Source: Bacillus rhizoplanae (GTDB lineage: Bacteria > Bacillota > Bacilli > Bacillales > Bacillaceae_G). From it: a DNA stretch of 64,000 nt. This document shows, piece after piece, positions 45,764 to 58,707 of this stretch (the first letter of the stretch is position 1; the number at the start of each line of letters is the position of its first letter). The notes beneath the pieces were generated by a model. That model ran no database searches. It had not been told where the DNA came from and saw only the letters and a program-made list of their open reading frames with translations. The stretch spans positions 1-64,000 of the forward strand of contig NZ_CAKJTI010000003.1 in the NCBI RefSeq assembly GCF_917563915.1, read 5' to 3'. The position numbers and the translations under genes are program-made.

Positions 45764-46275
45764 AACGGATTGTTACAGCAACGGTTCGAAATCAAAGTGG
45801 GGTTTTAAACCGTATTACAGGTGTAATGACGAGAAGACATTTTAATATTGAAAGTATTTCAGTGGGTCATACAGAATCATCACATATTTCAAGAATGACA
45901 TTTGTTGTTCACGTTGAAGATGTCCAGCAAGTAGAGCAGCTTATTAAGCAACTTCATAAACAAATTGATGTATTAAAAGTATCTGATATTACAGAAGAAG
46001 CAATGATTGCAAGAGAACTTGCACTTATTAAAGTGTCTACGACAATTGCTTCTAGATCTGAATTATATAGTTTAATTGAACCGTTTCGCGCAGCTGTTAT
46101 AGATGTTGGAAAGGATTCCATCGTCGTTCAAGTAACAGGGGCACAAGAAAAAGTAGAAGCGCTTATTGAATTATTGCGTCCATATGGTTTAAAAGAAATT
46201 GCAAGAACGGGAGTAACAGCCTTTACAAGAAGTATGAAAAAGCAAGACAAACAACAAGTAATGTTAATTAATTAA
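45760..46275 (+). CDS. ilvN: Acetolactate synthase small regulatory subunit
   Basis: A 171-residue ACT-domain subunit ([28 protein letters not shown]) that binds valine for feedback control and stimulates IlvB. GTG start in a GTGA overlap with ilvB. Length matches the short-form IlvH/IlvN of Bacillus. ilvC follows after 27 bp. Confidence 0.96.
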   Translation: MKRIVTATVRNQSGVLNRITGVMTRRHFNIESISVGHTESSHISRMTFVVHVEDVQQVEQLIKQLHKQIDVLKVSDITEEAMIARELALIKVSTTIASRSELYSLIEPFRAAVIDVGKDSIVVQVTGAQEKVEALIELLRPYGLKEIARTGVTAFTRSMKKQDKQQVMLIN

Positions 46276-47313
<1,038 letters not shown>

Positions 47314-47314
47314 T

Positions 47315-48838
47315 ATGAAGCAAATTTTGTTCATGGATACGACGCTTCGCGATGGGGAGCAATCGCCTGGAGTAAATTTAAATGAACAAGAAAAATTACA
47401 AATTGCACGGCAGTTAGAGAGGCTTGGAATTAATGTGATGGAGGCGGGCTTTGCGTCCGCTTCTGAAGGTGATTTTCGGTCAGTGAAACGTATTGCTGAA
47501 ACAATTCAAAATGCTTCTGTTATGAGCCTAGCCCGTGCAAAGGAAAGTGATATTCGTACTGCATATGAAGCGTTACAAGGAGGCGTATCTCCTCGGTTAC
47601 ATGTATTTCTAGCAACGAGCGATATTCATATGAAATATAAGCTTCGTATGTCAAAGGATGAAGTATTAGATACAATTCATCGTTCTGTAAAGCTTGGAAA
47701 GTCATTATTTCCAACGGTGCAGTTTTCTGCAGAAGATGCAACGCGAACAACACCTTCTTTTTTAGCGGAAGCTGCAGAGGTAGCGATTCGTGCTGGAGCG
47801 GATGTAATTAACATTCCCGATACAGTAGGATATACCAATCCAGAAGAATATTATTCTCTTTTTCGATATTTAAAAGAGCATGTTCTATCTTATGAGAAAG
47901 CTATTTTCTCCTGCCATTGCCACGATGATCTTGGCATGGCAGTAGCCAACTCATTAGCAGCAATTGAAGGCGGTGCACTTCAAGTAGAAGGAACGATTAA
48001 TGGAATTGGAGAACGCGCTGGTAATGCTGCTCTCGAAGAAGTTGCAGTTGCTCTCCATATTCGAAACGATTATTACGGGGCGTCATCTTCCATGCAATTA
48101 AAAGAAATTAAAGCAACAAGTACACTTGTAAGCCGTTTAACAGGAATGATTGTTCCGAAAAATAAAGCAATTGTTGGTGCAAATGCGTTTGCCCATGAAT
48201 CTGGTATTCATCAAGATGGGGTTTTAAAAGAAGCATCTACTTATGAAATTATTTCACCTTCTCTTGTAGGGGAAGAACAAAATAAATTTGTACTTGGAAA
48301 ACATTCTGGCCGCCATGCCTTTACAGAAAAAATGAAAGAGTTAGGCTATGAATTTACAGAAGAAGAGCGGGACTTAGCGTTCCATGCTTTTAAACGGTTA
48401 GCTGATCGAAAGAAAGAAATTACAGAAGAAGATTTACAGGCGCTTGTATTGGGAGAAACTGCGTTTGCTAAACAGCAGTACGATATTAAACAATTGCAAG
48501 TTCATTTTGTATCAAGCAGCATTCAAAGTGCAACCGTCTGTTTAGAAGATGCTGATGGAAATGTGCTGGAGGATGCCGCGACTGGGGCCGGTAGCATTGA
48601 AGCAATTTATAATGCGATTCAAAGAATTCTTCATTTACAATGTGAACTTGCTGACTATCGTATTCAATCGATTACACAAGGACAAGATGCGTTAGCTCAT
48701 GTTCATGTTGAATTGAAAGAAGACGGACATCAAGTTTCAGGTTTTGGTGTAGCGCAAGATGTACTGGAAGCTTCAGCTCGTGCCTACGTATATGCAGCAG
48801 GGAAATTAAAAACATTACGATCACTTACAAAATCGTAA
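47315..48838 (+). CDS. leuA: 2-isopropylmalate synthase
   Basis: A 507-residue enzyme condensing 2-oxoisovalerate with acetyl-CoA, the committed step to leucine. The N-terminal [12 protein letters not shown] metal-binding motif, [12 protein letters not shown] and the C-terminal leucine-binding regulatory domain (after about 390) identify it. It uses GGAGGT at the ilvC end as ribosome site. Length is normal for the bacterial short form. Confidence 0.96.
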   Translation: MKQILFMDTTLRDGEQSPGVNLNEQEKLQIARQLERLGINVMEAGFASASEGDFRSVKRIAETIQNASVMSLARAKESDIRTAYEALQGGVSPRLHVFLATSDIHMKYKLRMSKDEVLDTIHRSVKLGKSLFPTVQFSAEDATRTTPSFLAEAAEVAIRAGADVINIPDTVGYTNPEEYYSLFRYLKEHVLSYEKAIFSCHCHDDLGMAVANSLAAIEGGALQVEGTINGIGERAGNAALEEVAVALHIRNDYYGASSSMQLKEIKATSTLVSRLTGMIVPKNKAIVGANAFAHESGIHQDGVLKEASTYEIISPSLVGEEQNKFVLGKHSGRHAFTEKMKELGYEFTEEERDLAFHAFKRLADRKKEITEEDLQALVLGETAFAKQQYDIKQLQVHFVSSSIQSATVCLEDADGNVLEDAATGAGSIEAIYNAIQRILHLQCELADYRIQSITQGQDALAHVHVELKEDGHQVSGFGVAQDVLEASARAYVYAAGKLKTLRSLTKS

Positions 48839-48852
48839 AGGAGTGCTTGAAG

Positions 48853-49917
48853 ATGGAAAAACGAATCGTTTGTTTAGCTGGTGATGGAGTTGGACCAGAA
48901 ATTATGGCTAGCGCAAAGCAAGTGTTAGAGATGGTAGAAAGGTTATACGGTCATCATTTTTATTTGCAGGATGAATTGTTTGGAGGAGCGGCCATTGATG
49001 CATTTGGCCAGCCGCTTCCACCTCGCACATTAACAGCGTGTTTAGCAAGTGATGCAGTATTACTTGGTGCAGTTGGAGGACCATATTGGGATCAGGCAAA
49101 AGAGCGTCCTGAACAAGGACTTTTAACACTTCGAAAAGGCTTAGGGGTATTTGCAAATGTTCGACCGGTTTCCGTTGAAGAGGCAACGGCGCACTTATCA
49201 CCACTAAAGGCAGCAGAGCAAGTTGATTTTGTCGTTGTTCGTGAGTTAACAGGCGGTATCTATTTTTCATTTCCGAAAGAGCGGACAGAAGAAGTGGCAA
49301 CAGATACACTTACTTATCATCGCCGTGAGGTAGAACGAATTGTTTCATATGCATTTCAATTAGCAAAAAAACGTCGTAAAAAAGTAACGTCTATCGACAA
49401 AGCAAATGTTTTAGAATCTAGTAAACTATGGCGACAAGTAACAGAAGAAGTAGCAGTTCGCTTTCCAGAAGTAGAGTTAGAACATTTATTAGTAGATGTT
49501 GCAGCAATGGAACTCATTCGTAATCCAAGACGATTTGATGTTATCGTTACAGAAAATTTATTTGGCGATATTTTAAGTGATGAAGCATCTGTATTAGCGG
49601 GTTCATTAGGTATGTTACCGTCTGCAAGTCATGCGGAGAATGGTCCGTCTCTTTATGAACCAATTCATGGATCAGCGCCGGATATTGCTGGGAAAAACAA
49701 AGTGAATCCAATCGCAATGCTTCGCTCCGCTGCAATGATGCTTGGGCAATCATTTGGATTAAGAAAAGAAGGAGAAGCAATTGAAGAAGCTATTTCTACT
49801 GTTCTTCGTTCTGGAAAATGTACAGCAGATTTAGGCGGGAATGAAACGACAACTTCGTTTACAAAGTATGTATTACAAACGATGGAGGAACAGGCACTGG
49901 TAGGGAGAGAGAGATAA
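48853..49917 (+). CDS. leuB: 3-isopropylmalate dehydrogenase
   Basis: A 354-residue NAD- and Mg-dependent decarboxylating dehydrogenase. GDGVGPEIM at the start, RELTGGIYF (substrate Arg/Tyr) and [13 protein letters not shown] (metal Asp) are present. ATG at 48853 fits AAAGGAG better than the upstream in-frame TTG. It overlaps leuC by one base (TAATG). Confidence 0.96.
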   Translation: MEKRIVCLAGDGVGPEIMASAKQVLEMVERLYGHHFYLQDELFGGAAIDAFGQPLPPRTLTACLASDAVLLGAVGGPYWDQAKERPEQGLLTLRKGLGVFANVRPVSVEEATAHLSPLKAAEQVDFVVVRELTGGIYFSFPKERTEEVATDTLTYHRREVERIVSYAFQLAKKRRKKVTSIDKANVLESSKLWRQVTEEVAVRFPEVELEHLLVDVAAMELIRNPRRFDVIVTENLFGDILSDEASVLAGSLGMLPSASHAENGPSLYEPIHGSAPDIAGKNKVNPIAMLRSAAMMLGQSFGLRKEGEAIEEAISTVLRSGKCTADLGGNETTTSFTKYVLQTMEEQALVGRER

Positions 49918-51311
49918 TGGGAAAAACATTATTAGATAAACTATGGGAACGACATGTTGTAGCAACGAATGAAAACGGCCTGGATTTACTATATATTGAT
50001 CTGCATCTTGTTCATGAGGTGACATCGCCGCAAGCATTTGAAGGCTTGCGGCTTGCGAATCGAACAGTTAGAAGATCTAATTTAACATTTGCGACGATGG
50101 ACCATAACGTTCCAACAAAGGATGTTTGGCATATTACAGATGAAATTGCGAAACAGCAAATGGATACACTTCGCAAAAATTGTCAGGAATTTGGAGTATC
50201 GTTAGCTGATATGGGTGATGAGGAACAAGGGATTGTACATGTCATTGGTCCAGAACTTGGACTTACACAGCCGGGAAAAACAATTGTATGCGGTGATAGT
50301 CATACATCAACACATGGAGCATTTGGTGCATTAGCATTTGGAATTGGCACAAGTGAAGTAGAACACGTTTTAGCAACGCAAACATTATGGCAACGAAAAC
50401 CAAAATCGATGGGAATTGAATTGAAAGGATTATTGCCAAAAGGAGTATATGCAAAGGACATTATTTTACATGTACTTGCTGCATATGGAGTAGCCGTTGG
50501 TACGGGGCATGTCATAGAGTTTTATGGTGAAACCGTAAAAGAGATGACGATGGAAGAGCGGATGACGCTTTGTAATATGGCGATTGAGGGCGGTGCAAAG
50601 GCTGGGATTATTGCGCCGGATGAAGTGACGTTTGATTATGTAAAAGGACGACAACATGCACCAAAAGAGTTTGAACAGGCGATCGCAAAGTGGGGTGAAT
50701 TATACACGGATGCGGATGCGGTGTATGACATGGTTATTACGGTTGATGTTGCAAGTTTAGCGCCGTATATTACGTGGGGAACAAATCCAGGGATGGGGCT
50801 GCGCGTTGATGAAGTTCTTCCGCAGGCAAATGATATCAATGATGAAAGAGCGTATGCTTATATGGGGCTTCAACCAGGGCAAAGTACAGCGGATATTCCA
50901 ATTCGCCACGTGTTTATCGGTTCTTGCACAAATTCCCGCTTATCTGATTTAGAAATTGCAGCTGCGGTTGTGAAAGGAAAGAAGGTAAAAGAAGGAGTGA
51001 GGGCTCTTGTTGTCCCTGGGTCAAAGCAAGTGAGAGATGCAGCGATGAAAAAAGGATTACATCTTATTTTTGAAGAGGCGGGATTTGAGTGGAGGGAACC
51101 AGGGTGTTCGATGTGTCTTGGGATGAATCCAGATCAAGTGCCAGAAAGTGAACATTGTGCTTCTACTTCAAATCGTAATTTTGAAGGAAGACAAGGCAAA
51201 GGAGCAAGAACGCATCTCGTTAGTCCAGCTATGGCTGCAGCAGCTGCAATTTACGGTCATTTTGTTGATGTGAGAAAGGAGAACTACGATGGAGCCATTT
51301 CGTATTCATAA
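49917..51311 (+). CDS. leuC: 3-isopropylmalate dehydratase large subunit
   Basis: A 464-residue aconitase-family Fe-S subunit. Cluster Cys are in FIGSCTNSR and in [18 protein letters not shown] and [12 protein letters not shown] are conserved. It overlaps leuB at its start and leuD by 23 bases at its end, so the three are translationally coupled. Confidence 0.97.
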   Translation: MGKTLLDKLWERHVVATNENGLDLLYIDLHLVHEVTSPQAFEGLRLANRTVRRSNLTFATMDHNVPTKDVWHITDEIAKQQMDTLRKNCQEFGVSLADMGDEEQGIVHVIGPELGLTQPGKTIVCGDSHTSTHGAFGALAFGIGTSEVEHVLATQTLWQRKPKSMGIELKGLLPKGVYAKDIILHVLAAYGVAVGTGHVIEFYGETVKEMTMEERMTLCNMAIEGGAKAGIIAPDEVTFDYVKGRQHAPKEFEQAIAKWGELYTDADAVYDMVITVDVASLAPYITWGTNPGMGLRVDEVLPQANDINDERAYAYMGLQPGQSTADIPIRHVFIGSCTNSRLSDLEIAAAVVKGKKVKEGVRALVVPGSKQVRDAAMKKGLHLIFEEAGFEWREPGCSMCLGMNPDQVPESEHCASTSNRNFEGRQGKGARTHLVSPAMAAAAAIYGHFVDVRKENYDGAISYS

Positions 51312-51867
51312 AGGTACGACTGCAGTATTGATGCATGATAATATTGATACAGATCAAATTATTCCGAAGCAGTATTTAAAGCGGATTGAAAGAACAGGAT
51401 TTGGAGAGTTTTTGTTTGATGAATGGCGCTATTTAGATAATCGTCAAGAAAATCATGCATTTCCATTGAACGCTCCCGAGCGAAAAGGTGCTACAATTCT
51501 AATTACAGGAGAAAACTTCGGTTGCGGTTCTTCTAGAGAACATGCACCGTGGGCCCTTGCGGATTATGGATTTCGTGCTATTATCGCAGGAAGTTTTGCC
51601 GATATTTTTTATATGAATTGTACAAAAAATGGGATTCTTCCGATTGTGATGGGAAAGGAAATTCGTAAGCAGCTCGCATCTATAGCGCACCAGACGATGA
51701 TAGAAATAAATTTAGAGAATGAAGTAATAAGAACTCCTGAGGATAGTTTTTCTTTCTCCATTGAACCCATGTGGAAAGAAAAGTTACTCAGTGGTTTAGA
51801 TGATATTGGAGTTACACTTCAGTATGAGAGTACGATTACAGAATACGAGATGAAAATAGGTCGTTAA
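51289..51867 (+). CDS. leuD: 3-isopropylmalate dehydratase small subunit
   Basis: A 192-residue swivel-domain subunit, partner of Leu[16 protein letters not shown] and [16 protein letters not shown] are diagnostic. Its ribosome site AAAGGAG lies inside leuC. It is the last gene of the ilv-leu operon. No simple terminator follows immediately. Confidence 0.97.
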   Translation: MEPFRIHKGTTAVLMHDNIDTDQIIPKQYLKRIERTGFGEFLFDEWRYLDNRQENHAFPLNAPERKGATILITGENFGCGSSREHAPWALADYGFRAIIAGSFADIFYMNCTKNGILPIVMGKEIRKQLASIAHQTMIEINLENEVIRTPEDSFSFSIEPMWKEKLLSGLDDIGVTLQYESTITEYEMKIGR

Positions 51868-52109
51868 TGTATATATATTCATTTTGGTTTTTTAGCATAT
51901 AAGTCGCTGCTATGCAGAAGAAAAAGTGACCTGCACTTGTTTCCTCTCTTTGTTTTAGCGTTGTATGGGGAAGAGAGAGGGGCTGGCCGCTTCTGTGCAT
52001 GGCTAGATGCTCTCTTCTATCTAAAAAGAAAGATATTATTTCAGTTTTTAAACTTGTATTTATATGAGAATAAATCGTATATTATTTCAAAAAAAATAAA
52101 AGAAAATTA
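51868..52109 (+). other. Gap between leuD and the his leader
   Basis: There is no gene here. CCTCTCTT (51943-51950) and GCTCTCTT (52009-52016) can each pair with AAGAGAGAGG (51971-51980), giving two competing stems. A T-run is absent, so this may be a weak terminator or a decayed attenuator. A 62-codon frame at 51937-52125 has no ribosome site and is not called. Confidence 0.35.
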
Positions 52110-52138
52110 TTTACTTTCGATTTAATTGGTAGTATACT
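52110..52138 (+). promoter_or_regulatory. Promoter of the his operon
   Basis: TTTACT (52110-52115) and TATACT (52133-52138) are spaced by 17 bp, a good sigma-A promoter. Transcription would start near 52145, ahead of the leader peptide. Confidence 0.8.
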
Positions 52139-52167
52139 AACTTCAAACAAAGAGGAGAAAGGGAGTA

Positions 52168-52224
52168 ATGACAATGTTAACTTTACAATCAGTCATTTTA
52201 TTTACACAACATCATCATACATAA
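52168..52224 (+). CDS. His operon leader peptide with three consecutive His codons
   Basis: An 18-residue peptide (MTMLTLQSVILFTQHHHT) starts two bases after an AGGAGAAAGGGAG ribosome site. His codons 15-17 (52210-52218) are CAT CAT CAT, just before the stop and the first hairpin. Ribosome stalling here when charged tRNA-His is scarce would alter folding of the downstream RNA. This is the arrangement of classical amino-acid attenuators of enteric bacteria. Confidence 0.88.
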   Translation: MTMLTLQSVILFTQHHHT

Positions 52225-52333
52225 ACCCTTGAACCTAGCGTGAAAAAACGTGTAGGTACAAGGGTTATTTCCATTGTACCTACATTCTCCAAAGAGCTAT
52301 GTAGGTATTTTTATCTACATAGCTCTTTTTTTC
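52224..52333 (+). promoter_or_regulatory. His attenuator: alternative hairpins and terminator
   Basis: Overlapping arms are AACCCTTG (52224) with CAAGGGTT (52259), TGTAGGTACAA (52251) with TTGTACCTACA (52274), TACCTACAT (52277) with ATGTAGGTA (52299), and the terminator AGAGCTATGTAG (52293) with CTACATAGCTCT (52315) plus seven T. The third pairing and the terminator share 52299-52304 and exclude each other. A ribosome stalled on the His codons would mask the first arm and so favour one state. The direction of the effect is modelled, not measured. Confidence 0.85.
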
Positions 52334-52556
52334 GTTTTCTAAGCGCTATGTTATGAATGTATGAGTACTGGAGAAGATGAACTCGTAACAAATAATGTAT
52401 CTAAATTTTCCCGCTTCAAATGTGTTTTGGACGCTAGCTGACTTGTAAATGAGAGTAGTTAAAGAAATTCATAATGGACATATAAGAGAAGCATATTAAA
52501 TATGTTATCTTTGTAGATTTTTTGTATATATGTGCCAAGAAAGTAGAGGTGTAACG

Positions 52557-53819
52557 ATGAAAAAATGGAAAAGAGCCAATCCAAATGGAACAAAAGATTT
52601 TTTGTTTCAAGAATGTACATTAATGGAAGAGATTGAACAAAGATTAAGACGTACATTTATCGAGAGAGGATACGAAGAAATCCGGACACCTATGATTGAA
52701 TTTTATGATGTGTTTGCATTTCAAAACCGTCCTATTGATGAGGAGAAAATGTATAAGTTTTTTGATTCTGAGGGACGCATCCTTGTTCTTAGACCGGATA
52801 TGACAATTCCGCTAGCACGTGTAATTGGAACGAAAAGAATGGAAACGCCTTTGAAGTTAACATATAGTGGGAATGTTTTTAGGGCAAATGAATCTTTAAC
52901 AGGGAAATATAATGAAATTACACAAACTGGAATTGAAATTATTGGTATTGATAATATACGTGCTGAAATTGAGTGTATTGTAAGTGCGATTGCAGCCTTG
53001 CAATCAGCTGGCATTCAATCATTTAAAATTGAAATTGGCCAAGTGGAACTTTATAAATCCATTGTGAAAAAGTTGTCTTTGCGAGAAGAAGATGAATATG
53101 CATTGCGAGAATATATTGAGAGTAAAAATTTTGCTGCTTTGTCCCGTTTTCTACAAGAAAAGCAGTTAGATATGCAAGATGAAACGGTGCAATTATTACA
53201 AAAGTTACCTCGTTTATTTGGCGGATTAGAGGTGATTGAAGAAGCTGAAAAGCTTGCTGTGAGTAAAGAAATGAAGAGAGCAATTACGAGGTTAAAAAAT
53301 ATATATGAAAACATTGATCGCCTTGGTTATGGTCAATATATATCTATTGATTTAGGGATGATTCAACATCTTCATTATTATACCGGTGTAATCTTTCGCG
53401 GATATATATGTAATGTTGGAGAAGAGATTGTCAGCGGTGGAAGATATGATGAACTTATTGGGAATTTTGGTGAGTCTCTACCTGCAGTAGGCTTAGCGAT
53501 ACAAGTAAATCAAATTGTACGTACGTTACAAGAACATAAAGAAAATTCAACCCAAAAACAAATAGATGCCCTCATATATTATTCGTTAGATATGATTTCG
53601 GAAGCAGAAAAATTGTGTATTTTATTGGGAAAAGATGGTGTAAAAGTAGAACTGTCAATGCTAGAAAATTTACAAGGTACATTTCAATTTGCAAGAGCGC
53701 GCGATGTGAAAACTGTGATTGATGTATCGGGAGATGCTTTAGTCGAATATGTTTGGAAAGGGAAATGGATCATGCAGAAAAAAGGAGAATCCTCATGCGT
53801 AACATTCAAATTGCGTTAA
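52557..53819 (+). CDS. hisZ: ATP phosphoribosyltransferase regulatory subunit HisZ
   Basis: A 420-residue histidyl-tRNA-synthetase-like protein without tRNA-charging function; it pairs with short-form His[28 protein letters not shown] and [12 protein letters not shown] are class II synthetase-type motifs. ATG at 52557 after AGAGGTG is preferred to an upstream TTG/ATG frame. It is the first structural gene after the attenuator and overlaps hisG by 25 bases. Confidence 0.95.
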   Translation: MKKWKRANPNGTKDFLFQECTLMEEIEQRLRRTFIERGYEEIRTPMIEFYDVFAFQNRPIDEEKMYKFFDSEGRILVLRPDMTIPLARVIGTKRMETPLKLTYSGNVFRANESLTGKYNEITQTGIEIIGIDNIRAEIECIVSAIAALQSAGIQSFKIEIGQVELYKSIVKKLSLREEDEYALREYIESKNFAALSRFLQEKQLDMQDETVQLLQKLPRLFGGLEVIEEAEKLAVSKEMKRAITRLKNIYENIDRLGYGQYISIDLGMIQHLHYYTGVIFRGYICNVGEEIVSGGRYDELIGNFGESLPAVGLAIQVNQIVRTLQEHKENSTQKQIDALIYYSLDMISEAEKLCILLGKDGVKVELSMLENLQGTFQFARARDVKTVIDVSGDALVEYVWKGKWIMQKKGESSCVTFKLR

Positions 53820-54439
53820 CGAAAGGAAGATTGGAAAAACATGTAATTCCGTTATTTGAACGAATCGGTATTGATTGTTCAGAACTAAAAGATAAAGGAA
53901 GGAAGCTTGTATTCCAAAGTAATAATTCCAAAATTTCATTCATTCTTGTAAAAGCAGTTGATGTCGTAACATATGTAGAACATGGTATAGCTGATATTGG
54001 TGTTGTCGGCAAAGATATTTTGCTTGAATATGAAAACGATGTATATGAAATGATTGATTTAGGGGTAGGGCGTTGTAAATTTTGCGTTGCTTCCGTTTCG
54101 TCGTATAGTCCAAACGGTTATAACAAAAAGAGGATTGCAACAAAGTATCCGAATATTACTTCTGCATATTTCCGTAAGAAGGGAGAAGATGTAGAGATTA
54201 TTAAAATAGAAGGTTCTGTAGAGATTGCCCCTTTATTAGGACTAACAGATGCAATCGTTGATATTGTAGAAACAGGACAAACATTAAAAGAAAATGGATT
54301 AGTAGTATTTGAAGAAATTTGCGACATTTCAGCACGATTAATTGTAAACAAAGCATCTTTAAAAATGAAAAAAGACGAAATATTCAATGTTATAAATAAA
54401 ATGGAAAGTGTCTTAATAGAAAAAAATAAAGGAGGGTAA
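53795..54439 (+). CDS. hisG: ATP phosphoribosyltransferase catalytic subunit (short form)
   Basis: A 214-residue short-form HisG, the first committed enzyme of histidine synthesis. [16 protein letters not shown] at the start and [16 protein letters not shown] (PRPP loop) near the end are typical. It lacks the C-terminal His-binding domain of long HisG, so feedback control needs HisZ. ATG at 53795 follows AAAGGAG inside the end of hisZ. Confidence 0.96.
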   Translation: MRNIQIALTKGRLEKHVIPLFERIGIDCSELKDKGRKLVFQSNNSKISFILVKAVDVVTYVEHGIADIGVVGKDILLEYENDVYEMIDLGVGRCKFCVASVSSYSPNGYNKKRIATKYPNITSAYFRKKGEDVEIIKIEGSVEIAPLLGLTDAIVDIVETGQTLKENGLVVFEEICDISARLIVNKASLKMKKDEIFNVINKMESVLIEKNKGG

Positions 54440-54441
54440 AT

Positions 54442-55734
54442 ATGGAAATTGTATATGAGGATTATTCTAATATTTTATGGAAGGTAAAACAGCTAAGAGA
54501 ACAGGCAAACACAATAGAAGAAACGATTCAACAAGATGTGAGGAAAATTGTTGTAAGTGTAAAAGAAAAGAAAGATGAAGCGCTTTTTTCATATACGAAG
54601 GCTTTTGACAAAGTAGAATTGACTCAATTTCAAGTTTCAAAAGAAGAACTGGAATCAGCATATAAATGTGTCGAACCAGCATTTTTGGCAGCATTGGAAG
54701 AAGCAAAGAAGAATATCATCTCATACCACGAAAAGCAAAAAAGACAAGCTTTTATTGATACAGAAAATGAGGGAATTATTCGCGGGCAGCTTGTTCGGCC
54801 ATTACAAACTGTTGGTGTATATGTACCCGGAGGAACGGCAGCGTATCCATCATCAGTTCTCATGAATGTCTTACCAGCAAAAATTGCGGGCGTCAATAAA
54901 ATTGTCATGGTAACACCCCCAAATTGTGAAGGGGTAGATCCGCATATTTTAGCAGCGGCAAAAGTTGCTGGAGTTGATGAAGTATATACAGTAGGGGGAG
55001 CACAAGCAATTGCTGCGCTAGCATACGGAACAGAATCGATTCCGCGTGTTGATAAGATTGTAGGACCAGGAAATATTTATGTTGCATTAGCAAAGCGAGA
55101 AGTATTCGGTTCAGTTCATATCGATATGATTGCTGGCCCGTCCGAAATTGTTGTTATTTCTGATGAAACAGGAAATGCAGCGTATATTGCTGCTGATTTA
55201 TTATCACAAGCAGAGCACGATATACGGGCAACTGCCATTTATATCACCACTTGTTTAGAATTAGCGCAGGAAGTGAATAGAGAAATAGAAAAACAATTGA
55301 TGAATCTCCCGAGAAGTGAAATAGCTCGTGAATCCATTAACAGAAACGGAGCGATTCTTGTTGTAGAGTCGTTGGACCAAGCGTTTGAGCTCTCAAATGA
55401 AATTGCGCCGGAACACTTAGAGTTACACATAAAAGAACCGATGACAGCTCTTCCGTATATTCAACATGCAGGTTCTATCTTTCTAGGTCCGTATGCGCCG
55501 GAACCGTTAGGTGATTATATGGCAGGTCCAAATCACGTGTTACCAACGAGTGGAACAGCAAGGTTTTTTTCACCATTATCTGTAGATGATTTTATGAAAA
55601 AATCGAGCTTTTTATTTTATACAAAAGAAGCTCTTGGACAAGTGCAACAGCATATTGTCAATCTAGCAGAAAAAGAAGGATTACAAGCTCATGCGAGAGC
55701 AATTGAGATTCGTTTTAGAGGAGGGGAAAAGTGA
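54442..55734 (+). CDS. hisD: Histidinol dehydrogenase
   Basis: A 430-residue Zn/NAD enzyme for the last two oxidations to histidine. [34 protein letters not shown] and EIAPEHLEL (metal and catalytic residues) are all present. It starts two bases after hisG and overlaps hisB. Confidence 0.97.
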   Translation: MEIVYEDYSNILWKVKQLREQANTIEETIQQDVRKIVVSVKEKKDEALFSYTKAFDKVELTQFQVSKEELESAYKCVEPAFLAALEEAKKNIISYHEKQKRQAFIDTENEGIIRGQLVRPLQTVGVYVPGGTAAYPSSVLMNVLPAKIAGVNKIVMVTPPNCEGVDPHILAAAKVAGVDEVYTVGGAQAIAALAYGTESIPRVDKIVGPGNIYVALAKREVFGSVHIDMIAGPSEIVVISDETGNAAYIAADLLSQAEHDIRATAIYITTCLELAQEVNREIEKQLMNLPRSEIARESINRNGAILVVESLDQAFELSNEIAPEHLELHIKEPMTALPYIQHAGSIFLGPYAPEPLGDYMAGPNHVLPTSGTARFFSPLSVDDFMKKSSFLFYTKEALGQVQQHIVNLAEKEGLQAHARAIEIRFRGGEK

Positions 55735-56318
55735 TGCGCACTGCAAAACAAACGAGAATCACAACTGAAACAAAGATTTCCGTAGCACTGGAACTAGATG
55801 GCAATCAAGAAGTTTCAATTCAAACAGGAGTAGGTTTTTTTGATCATATGTTGACATTATTCGCAAAGCACGGTCGCTTCGGGTTGCAAATTGAAGCTGA
55901 TGGCGATGTGCATATTGATGCTCATCATACGGTAGAAGATGTTGGAATTGTTCTTGGGAATTGTTTGAAAGAAGCCCTTGGTGATAAAGCAGGAATTAAT
56001 CGTTACGGTACAGCTTATGTACCGATGGATGAAGCATTAGGGTTTGTTACTGTTGATATAAGCGGAAGGTCCTATCTCGTATTTGATGGTGAATTTATGA
56101 ATCCAAAACTTGGTGACTTTGACACAGAGCTAGCAGAAGAATTCTTTCGTGCAGTAGCTCACGCAGCAAATATAACACTACACGTACGCGTTTTATATGG
56201 AAGCAACACACATCACAAAATTGAAGCACTTTTTAAAGCATTTGGACGTGCACTGCGTGATGCCGCCGAGAAAAATGAAAAGATTATAGGAGTAAATTCC
56301 ACGAAAGGACTGTTGTAA
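55734..56318 (+). CDS. hisB: Imidazoleglycerol-phosphate dehydratase
   Basis: A 194-residue monofunctional dehydratase. [14 protein letters not shown] and [11 protein letters not shown] carry the manganese-binding His residues, and a second set is in FRAVAHAA and [16 protein letters not shown] at 55734 has AGGAGGGG upstream; it shares a base with the hisD stop (TGATG). Confidence 0.96.
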   Translation: MRTAKQTRITTETKISVALELDGNQEVSIQTGVGFFDHMLTLFAKHGRFGLQIEADGDVHIDAHHTVEDVGIVLGNCLKEALGDKAGINRYGTAYVPMDEALGFVTVDISGRSYLVFDGEFMNPKLGDFDTELAEEFFRAVAHAANITLHVRVLYGSNTHHKIEALFKAFGRALRDAAEKNEKIIGVNSTKGLL

Positions 56319-56319
56319 T

Positions 56320-56949
56320 ATGATTGCGATTGTAGATTATGGAATGGGCAACATTCGAAGTGTAGAGCAAGCGTTAAGGCATATTGGAGCAGCGTATATT
56401 GTAACAGATGAAGCAGAAGCACTTGTAAATAGCGACGGTGTTATTTTGCCAGGAGTTGGTGCATTTCCAAGCGCGATGCGTTGTTTAGAGGAAAAAGGAC
56501 TTATTTCTGTTTTGAAGCAAGTTGCTATTGCAGGAAAACCATTGTTTGGAATTTGTTTGGGGATGCAGCTTTTATTTGAAGAAAGTGAAGAGATTGAAAG
56601 AACGAAAGGGTTAGGGTTGCTTCCAGGAACGGTAAGAAAATTAGACGTACCATATAAAATTCCTCATATGGGATGGAATAAGTTACAAAAGAAAAAGGAG
56701 CATCCTTTATGGGATGAAATAGAGGATGGTGCTTTCGTCTATTATGTTCATTCTTATTATGCGCAATGTCCAAATGATGTTGTAGTAGGCGCTAGTGAGT
56801 ATGGTGTTTTCGTACCAGGAATTGTTTCAAGAGGAAATGTATTTGGGGCTCAGTTCCATCCTGAAAAAAGTGGTGAAATAGGAATTCAAATATTACGAAA
56901 TTTTAAGGAGGTTATAGAAACATGGAAATCTTCCCAGCTATCGATTTAA
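56320..56949 (+). CDS. hisH: Imidazole glycerol phosphate synthase glutaminase subunit
   Basis: A 209-residue class I glutamine amidotransferase. The nucleophile Cys is in [11 protein letters not shown] (about 78), and His/Glu in AQFHPEKSG near the end. It feeds ammonia to HisF. It starts one base after hisB and overlaps hisA by 28 bases. Confidence 0.96.
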   Translation: MIAIVDYGMGNIRSVEQALRHIGAAYIVTDEAEALVNSDGVILPGVGAFPSAMRCLEEKGLISVLKQVAIAGKPLFGICLGMQLLFEESEEIERTKGLGLLPGTVRKLDVPYKIPHMGWNKLQKKKEHPLWDEIEDGAFVYYVHSYYAQCPNDVVVGASEYGVFVPGIVSRGNVFGAQFHPEKSGEIGIQILRNFKEVIETWKSSQLSI

Positions 56950-57641
56950 AGAATGGTCGTTGCGTTCGTTTGTATCAAGGGCAATTTCAACAAGAAACAG
57001 TAATGAATGAAAACCCAGTTGCCCAGGCATTACTATTTGAACAACTTGGTGCACGCGTACTGCACATTGTTGATTTGGACGGAGCAGTTGCTGGTCGTTC
57101 AGAGAATCTTTCTGTCATTGAAGATATTTGCAAGGCAGTGCGAATTCCAGTGCAAGTGGGGGGCGGGATTCGCTCAGTTGCTGCAATTGAAACACTTTTA
57201 TCAGCTGGAGTAATGAAAGTAATTCTTGGAACAGCAGCATTATATGATCGTTCATTTGTAGAAGAGGCAGTTCGTTTATATGGAGATAAAATTATTGTTG
57301 GAATCGATGCTAAAAATGGTTATGTAGCCACGCGAGGATGGCTAGATGTGTCTGAAACGTCTTATGTACAACTGGCAAAGGAAATGGAGAAAGTGGGTGT
57401 GCAGACGCTTATTTTTACTGACATTTCTAGAGATGGAACGCTTGCAGGTCCAAATTTTGAACAATTACAAAAATTACAAGATGAGGTTTCGCTTCAAATT
57501 GTTGCTTCCGGGGGTGTGAGCTCGCTTGCTGATGTTGAGAAATTACAGGATATGAACTTATATGGCGTTATTATTGGGAAAGCATTATATGATAAAAAAG
57601 TTATTTTAGAAGAAGCATTGCAGGTGACAGGCATATGTTAA
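56922..57641 (+). CDS. hisA: ProFAR isomerase
   Basis: A 239-residue beta/alpha barrel isomerase. [17 protein letters not shown] holds the first catalytic Asp, VQVGGGIRS and [12 protein letters not shown] the phosphate sites and second Asp. AAGGAGG ribosome site inside hisH. Overlaps hisF by 7 bases. Confidence 0.96.
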   Translation: MEIFPAIDLKNGRCVRLYQGQFQQETVMNENPVAQALLFEQLGARVLHIVDLDGAVAGRSENLSVIEDICKAVRIPVQVGGGIRSVAAIETLLSAGVMKVILGTAALYDRSFVEEAVRLYGDKIIVGIDAKNGYVATRGWLDVSETSYVQLAKEMEKVGVQTLIFTDISRDGTLAGPNFEQLQKLQDEVSLQIVASGGVSSLADVEKLQDMNLYGVIIGKALYDKKVILEEALQVTGIC

Positions 57642-58393
57642 CAAAGCGAATTATTCCATGTTTAGATGTGAAAAATGGTCGTGTTGTAAAAGGAGTAAAT
57701 TTTATTGGATTACAAGATGTGGGTGATCCTGTTGCAATTGCGGCTGCATACAATGAGGCGGGTGCGGATGAACTTGTGTTTTTAGATATCACCGCAACGT
57801 ATGAAGAACGAAAAACAATGATTGATGTCGTAGAGCGTACAGCATCTCAGGTATTTATTCCACTAACAGTTGGAGGTGGAATCTCATCTGTCCAAGATAT
57901 GTATGCATTACTTCGAGCTGGTGCAGATAAAGTCTCATTAAATTCAGCTGCAGTGCAAAGACCGGAGTTAATACAAGAAGGAGCGGAGCAATTTGGTTCT
58001 CAATGTATAGTCGTTGCGATCGATGCAAGAAAGGTCGGAGAAAACAAATGGAATGTATATGTAAGTGGAGGTCGTATTGATACAGGAATAGATGTAATCG
58101 AATGGGCAAAACGTGTGGAAAGTTTAGGCGCTGGGGAATTACTTTTAACGAGCATGGATGCAGATGGGACAAAAAATGGCTATGATTTACTTTTGACAGA
58201 AACAGTTTCAAAAGCAGTTGGTATTCCGGTAATTGCTTCGGGTGGATGTGGGTCAATTAAACATATTGCAGAAGTTTTTCAGCGAACATCAGCAAATGCA
58301 GCGTTAGCGGCTTCTATTTTTCATTACGGCACGGCAACCATTCAAGAAACGAAACAAAAGTTACAAGAAGCGCAAATTGAGGTGAGATTGTGA
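57635..58393 (+). CDS. hisF: Imidazole glycerol phosphate synthase cyclase subunit
   Basis: A 252-residue barrel partner of His[18 protein letters not shown] with the catalytic Asp, LTVGGGISS, and [15 protein letters not shown] with the second Asp are present. It overlaps hisI by four bases. Confidence 0.97.
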   Translation: MLTKRIIPCLDVKNGRVVKGVNFIGLQDVGDPVAIAAAYNEAGADELVFLDITATYEERKTMIDVVERTASQVFIPLTVGGGISSVQDMYALLRAGADKVSLNSAAVQRPELIQEGAEQFGSQCIVVAIDARKVGENKWNVYVSGGRIDTGIDVIEWAKRVESLGAGELLLTSMDADGTKNGYDLLLTETVSKAVGIPVIASGGCGSIKHIAEVFQRTSANAALAASIFHYGTATIQETKQKLQEAQIEVRL

Positions 58394-58695
58394 AACCGGA
58401 TTTTTCAAAAGGATTATTGCCAGCTGTTGTGATAGAAGAGGGTACAAAAGATGTTTTGATGCTAGCTTATATGAATGAAGAAGCATATGAAAAAACATTA
58501 GACACAAAAACGACCTGGTTTTATTCTCGTTCACGACGAGGTTTGTGGAATAAGGGAGAAACATCAGGACATGTCCAACATGTGAAATCATTATATTTAG
58601 ATTGCGATCAAGATTCTATTATGGTAGTTGTCCAGCAAGTAGGTGTAGCTTGCCATACCGGAGAAAAGTCATGTTTTCATAATAAGGTGTTATAG
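58390..58695 (+). CDS. hisI: Phosphoribosyl-AMP cyclohydrolase
   Basis: A 101-residue PRA-CH enzyme. [28 protein letters not shown] and CHTGEKSCF carry the zinc and magnesium ligands. GTG start in a GTGA overlap with hisF. It is separate from hisE here, whereas the two are fused in B. subtilis. Confidence 0.95.
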   Translation: MKPDFSKGLLPAVVIEEGTKDVLMLAYMNEEAYEKTLDTKTTWFYSRSRRGLWNKGETSGHVQHVKSLYLDCDQDSIMVVVQQVGVACHTGEKSCFHNKVL

Positions 58696-58707
58696 GGGGA
58701 TAAGGAA

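Noticed and set aside
51937-52125. 62-codon plus-strand frame after leuD
   Set aside because: No ribosome site, low-complexity translation, and it overlaps the his promoter.
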